From Paraburkholderia rhynchosiae (GTDB lineage Bacteria > Pseudomonadota > Gammaproteobacteria > Burkholderiales > Burkholderiaceae), in NCBI RefSeq assembly GCF_002879865.1, contig NZ_PNXY01000024.1, positions 1 to 64,000 of the forward strand: DNA of 64,000 nucleotides, in the 5' to 3' direction. This document shows, in pieces, positions 60,517-64,000 of the stretch. Position 1 is the stretch's first letter. Every line of letters starts with the position of its first letter. The notes beneath the pieces were generated by a model, which searched no databases, was not told the origin of the DNA, and saw only the letters and a program-made list of their open reading frames with translations. The position numbers and the translations under genes were made by a program.

Positions 60517-62436
60517 ATGTCCGAAAATCCGATCGATCCTCACGCGCATCACTACGCTCATTGCCTGCCGTTCGGCGCGCAATTGCTAGGGCCTAAAGGG
60601 ACGAACCCGCGTACGCGCTTTCGTTTCTGGGCGCCTTCCTGCAAAAGCGTCCAGGTGGAAATCGAAAACGGCCCGGTGCAAGGCGCGCATGAGATGACGC
60701 CGGCGGCAAACGGCTGGTTCGAAGCGAGCGTCGATAGCGGCGCGGGCACGTTGTACCGTTTCCGGCTGGATGACGGCAACGCGGTGCCCGATCCGGCGTC
60801 GCGCTTCCAGCCGCAAGACGTGCACGGCCCGAGCGAAGTCATCGACCCGCGCGCGTACCGTTGGGAACACTGTGACTGGCACGGCCGGCCGTGGGAAGAA
60901 ACGGTGTTGTACGAACTGCACGTCGGCGCAATGGGCGGCTATGCGGGCGTGCAGAAGCGCTTGCCGGCGCTCGTCGCGCTCGGCGTGAGCGCCATCGAAC
61001 TGATGCCGTTGAACGACTTTCCCGGCAAGCACAATTGGGGTTATGACGGCGTGCTGCCGTATGCACCTGATTCCGCGTACGGCCGTCCCGAAGAACTGAA
61101 AGCACTGATCGACGCCGCGCACGGTCTCGGGCTGATGGTGTTTCTCGACGTGGTCTATAACCACTTCGGCCCGGACGGCAACTATCTGCACGAATACGCA
61201 CGCTCGTTTTTCCGCGAAGGCACGCATACGCCGTGGGGACCCGCAATCGACTTCGAGCGCAGTGAAGTCAGCGACTTCTTCATGGACAACGCCGTCTACT
61301 GGATCAACGAATATCGCATCGACGGATTACGCTTCGACGCGGTCCACGCTATCGACAATCATGCGTGGCTGCGCGAGCTGTCCGACCATATCCGCGCCAA
61401 CGTGCAGCATGGCCGGCATGTGCATCTGGTGCTCGAAAACGAGCACAACAGCGCGAGTCTGCTCGAGAAGCACTTCAACGCGCAATGGAACGATGACGCG
61501 CATAACACGCTGCACGTTCTGCTCACCGGCGAGACCGAGGGCTATTACCACGCGTACGAAGATCAGCCGATCCGCCGTCTCGCGCGCGTGCTCTCTGAAG
61601 GCTTTGCGTATCAAGGCGATCCGTCGCCGATTCACGACGGCGCACCGCGCGGCGAATCGAGCGGGCATTTGCCGCCCACGTCGTTCGTGATGTTCCTGCA
61701 GAACCACGATCAGATCGGCAATCGCGCATTCGGCGAGCGTCTGCGCAAGCTGACCTCAGACGACGCATTGCGCGCGGCCACCGGCTTGCTGCTGCTGTCG
61801 CCGCAAATTCCGCTGCTGTTCATGGACGAGGAATACGGTTCCACGCAGCCCTTCCTGTTCTTCACCGACTACACCGGCGATCTCGCCGACGCCGTGCGCG
61901 AAGGACGGCGTCGCGAGTTCGCGCGCTTCTCGTCATTCAGCGACGAAGCGCGTCGCGCGCAAATTCCCGATCCCAACGATGTCAAGACGTTCGCCGCATC
62001 GTCGCCGCCTGAGCCTGTAACGGCGCCCGCGCAAAACGACGATGCGAAAGACCGGCTCGACTGGATGCATTTCTACAAATCCGCGCTGACGGTGCGCGCG
62101 AAATTAATCACGCCGCGCCTGAAACACGGCAAGACGCTCGACGCAACGGTGCTGACCACCGGGAACGGCGACGACGTGAACGCGTTGATCGCGCGCTGGA
62201 AACTGGGCGACGGCGAGACGCTGTCGTTCGCGCTGAATCTGTCGAAGGAAAGCGTCCGGTTCAACAATGTGCCTGCTGGCAAGGTCATTTTCGAAACGCC
62301 GCCGCGCGTGCGCGAACAGATCGACGCGAACGTGCTGCCGCCCAATGCGTTCGTCGCGTGGCTCACCGGCGAAATCAACGACTATGCGATCGGTCACGAT
62401 GCACGCATTGTCGGCAAAGAGGAGCGCCGCACGTGA
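60517..62436 (+). CDS. treZ: malto-oligosyltrehalose trehalohydrolase
   Basis: A 639-residue GH13 enzyme that releases trehalose from maltooligosyl-trehalose made by TreY. Motifs: GLRFDAVHAIDNHAW (nucleophile Asp), LVLENEHNSASL (acid/base Glu) and MFLQNHDQIGNRA (third Asp), with the TreZ-specific segment ELHVGAMGGYAGVQKRLP near residue 140. The stop overlaps the malQ start by 4 bases (GTGA). The partner treY is not in this window and may lie beyond malQ. Confidence 0.96.
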   Translation: MSENPIDPHAHHYAHCLPFGAQLLGPKGTNPRTRFRFWAPSCKSVQVEIENGPVQGAHEMTPAANGWFEASVDSGAGTLYRFRLDDGNAVPDPASRFQPQDVHGPSEVIDPRAYRWEHCDWHGRPWEETVLYELHVGAMGGYAGVQKRLPALVALGVSAIELMPLNDFPGKHNWGYDGVLPYAPDSAYGRPEELKALIDAAHGLGLMVFLDVVYNHFGPDGNYLHEYARSFFREGTHTPWGPAIDFERSEVSDFFMDNAVYWINEYRIDGLRFDAVHAIDNHAWLRELSDHIRANVQHGRHVHLVLENEHNSASLLEKHFNAQWNDDAHNTLHVLLTGETEGYYHAYEDQPIRRLARVLSEGFAYQGDPSPIHDGAPRGESSGHLPPTSFVMFLQNHDQIGNRAFGERLRKLTSDDALRAATGLLLLSPQIPLLFMDEEYGSTQPFLFFTDYTGDLADAVREGRRREFARFSSFSDEARRAQIPDPNDVKTFAASSPPEPVTAPAQNDDAKDRLDWMHFYKSALTVRAKLITPRLKHGKTLDATVLTTGNGDDVNALIARWKLGDGETLSFALNLSKESVRFNNVPAGKVIFETPPRVREQIDANVLPPNAFVAWLTGEINDYAIGHDARIVGKEERRT

Positions 62437-64000
62437 GCACCCGACGCCCTAACGATACGATCGCCACGCTCGCGACCCGCGCCGGTTTCGAGGTGGAGTG
62501 GGAAGACGCGCATCACAAGGTGCATCGCGTGCCTGAGAACACGCTTTCGGTGTTGCTCGAACGGATGGGCTTGCCGTGCGGCAACGCCACCCAGGTCCGG
62601 CAAAGCGCCGCGACGCTGGAAGCCGAATTGTCAGGCCGCAAGCTGCCGCCGCTAATGACCGCTGAAATCGGGCGTGGCATTGCGTTGCCAGCTTCGGCGT
62701 TGAAGTCGGGCAGCCATTATCGGATTGAACTGGAAAGCGGCTCCATCATCGACGGACGCTTTACCGCGCCGAAAGGCGAGCAGGCGTTGCTCGCGCCGAT
62801 CGACGAACCGGGCTATCACACGCTCGTGATCCACGAGCAGCGCATCACGCTCGCGGTGGCGCCGTCGCGCTGCTATACGGTCGCCGATGCATGGCGCACC
62901 TTGCACAATAACAATGGCGATGGCAACGACGACGCGCCAGCTCCGCCGCTCTGGGGCATCGCCGCGCAGTTGTACGGTTTGCGCCGCGCGGGCGATGGCG
63001 GCATCGGCGATTATTCGGCGCTTGCGCGCATCGCGGCCGAAAGCGGGAAACGCGGCGCGCATGCGCTTGCCGTCAGCCCGACGCATGCGATGTTCAGCGC
63101 GGAGCCGAATCGCTTCAGCCCGTATTCGCCCTCGTCGCGTTTGTGGTTGAACGTCACGCATATCGATCCGGCGGCGGTGTTCGGAGCGGACGCCGCGCGC
63201 GCCGCGATGGAGTCGGTACAGGCCGCCGACGCATGGTCGGAACTCGAAGGCTTGCCGCTGATCGACTGGCCGAACGCGGTCGTGCTGAAGCTCAAAGTGC
63301 TGCGCGCCCTCTTCGAAAATTTCTGCGCGCAGGAGCGCGCACACGGCGGCATGCAGGACACTCCGCGCGTGCTCGAATTTCACGGCTTCTGTGAACGCGC
63401 GGGACGTGCGCTCGAAGACCACGCGCGTTTTGAAGCGCTACAAGCCGCGCAGTTCGCGCACGGCGGCAACGGCCATTGGCGCAACTGGCCGCAAGCGTTG
63501 CGCGATCCGCGCAGCCCCGAAGTCGATGCGTTCGCCAAGGCCCATCGCCATGAAGTCGACTTCCATCTCTTTCTGCAATGGCTTGCCGCGAAGGGTTTAT
63601 CGCACGCGCAGCAAGCGGCGCACGACGCCGGCATGGCCGTCGGTCTGATCGCCGACCTCGCGGTCGGATGCGATAGCGCCGGCAGTCATGCATGGTCGTA
63701 TTGCGACGACATGCTGCAAGGCGTTTCCGTCGGCGCGCCGCCCGACCTGTTCAACCAGGCCGGCCAAAGTTGGGGCCTCACTACCTTCTCGCCGCGCGCG
63801 ATGCGCACGCAAGGCTTCTCCGCGTTCATCGACATGCTGCGGGCCGCGTTTGCGCACGCGGGCGGCATCCGCATCGATCACATTCTCGGCTTGCGTCGTC
63901 TATGGCTCGTGCCCGAAGGCGAAAGCGCGCGCAACGGCGCGTATCTGCGCTATCCGCTCGAAGATCTGCTGCGTCTGATCGCGCTCGAATCGTGGCGGCA
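62433..64000 (+). CDS. malQ: 4-alpha-glucanotransferase MalQ (partial, runs off window)
   Basis: An open frame from the GTG at 62433 to the window edge, about 522 codons, with no stop. It begins VSTRRPNDTIATLATRAGFE and has the amylomaltase features LWGIAAQLYGLRRAGDGGIG (about residues 170-190), HALAVSPTHAMFSAEPNRFS, and GIRIDHILGLRRLW near the end, whose Asp is the GH77 nucleophile. MalQ transfers glucan chains between maltodextrins, processing oligosaccharides released by GlgX. The GTG overlaps the treZ stop, giving translational coupling. The full protein would be about 700 residues or more. Confidence 0.9.
   Translation, partial: MSTRRPNDTIATLATRAGFEVEWEDAHHKVHRVPENTLSVLLERMGLPCGNATQVRQSAATLEAELSGRKLPPLMTAEIGRGIALPASALKSGSHYRIELESGSIIDGRFTAPKGEQALLAPIDEPGYHTLVIHEQRITLAVAPSRCYTVADAWRTLHNNNGDGNDDAPAPPLWGIAAQLYGLRRAGDGGIGDYSALARIAAESGKRGAHALAVSPTHAMFSAEPNRFSPYSPSSRLWLNVTHIDPAAVFGADAARAAMESVQAADAWSELEGLPLIDWPNAVVLKLKVLRALFENFCAQERAHGGMQDTPRVLEFHGFCERAGRALEDHARFEALQAAQFAHGGNGHWRNWPQALRDPRSPEVDAFAKAHRHEVDFHLFLQWLAAKGLSHAQQAAHDAGMAVGLIADLAVGCDSAGSHAWSYCDDMLQGVSVGAPPDLFNQAGQSWGLTTFSPRAMRTQGFSAFIDMLRAAFAHAGGIRIDHILGLRRLWLVPEGESARNGAYLRYPLEDLLRLIALESWR

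Overview
The window looks like part of a main chromosome of a Burkholderiaceae beta-proteobacterium, most likely Paraburkholderia or a close relative. The evidence is high GC throughout, small families typical of this group (BPSS1780, DUF2782 and DUF3563 types), an rpsU-yqeY-dnaG-rpoD block, and two genes of the usual polA neighbourhood (a DUF2782 gene and an APH-type thrB). I found no insertion sequence, phage or CRISPR array. The content is mostly core, with a few accessory insertions.

Layout. 0.1-1.6 kb: a Cys-rich DUF1326/DUF2182 pair of unknown function. 1.7-5.5 kb: an AraC regulator divergent from a two-gene molybdenum hydroxylase of the isoquinoline 1-oxidoreductase type. 5.6-11.2 kb: an odd CAU tRNA, then rpoD, dnaG, yqeY and rpsU (read leftward). 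11.3-18 kb: an HI0933-type flavoprotein, tsaD, folE2, and the isoprenoid block xseB-ispA-dxs. 18-27.5 kb: a Rieske oxygenase, sseA, a dienelactone hydrolase, ndh, polA, a LOG-family protein and a LysR gene. 27.6-38.4 kb: a split chromate transporter, amn, a DUF2782 gene, thrB, a BPSS1780 membrane protein, ohrR-ohr, photolyase, a PHB-depolymerase-like esterase and a PAP2 phosphatase. 38.4-41.8 kb: modABC with a convergent modE. 41.9-48.5 kb: a tautomerase/LysR pair, heptamer repeats, a RES/MbcA-type toxin-antitoxin pair, a phosphatase, a di-haem cytochrome and a DUF1345 protein. 48.5 kb to the end: a six-gene alpha-glucan/trehalose operon, glgE-treS(mak)-glgB-glgX-treZ-malQ, with malQ cut by the window edge.

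The last block is the best-defined system. TreS makes maltose from trehalose, its fused maltokinase domain makes maltose 1-phosphate, GlgE polymerises it to alpha-1,4-glucan and GlgB branches it. GlgX, MalQ and TreZ return glucan to oligosaccharides and trehalose. Four consecutive gene pairs in the operon adjoin or overlap closely, and a near-consensus sigma-54 -24/-12 element with an upstream dyad precedes glgE. The GlgE protein carries an extra N-terminal GH13-like region that appears to have lost its acid/base residue.

The observations I would look at first are the CAU tRNA with a class II variable arm and reversed 8/14 bases, the sigma-54 architecture ahead of glgE, the degenerate GH13 domain on GlgE, the Cys-rich DUF1326/DUF2182 pair with its TTGA-bearing 9-bp repeat, and the heptamer array near 43.3 kb. 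All calls come from reading the sequence; no database search was run.
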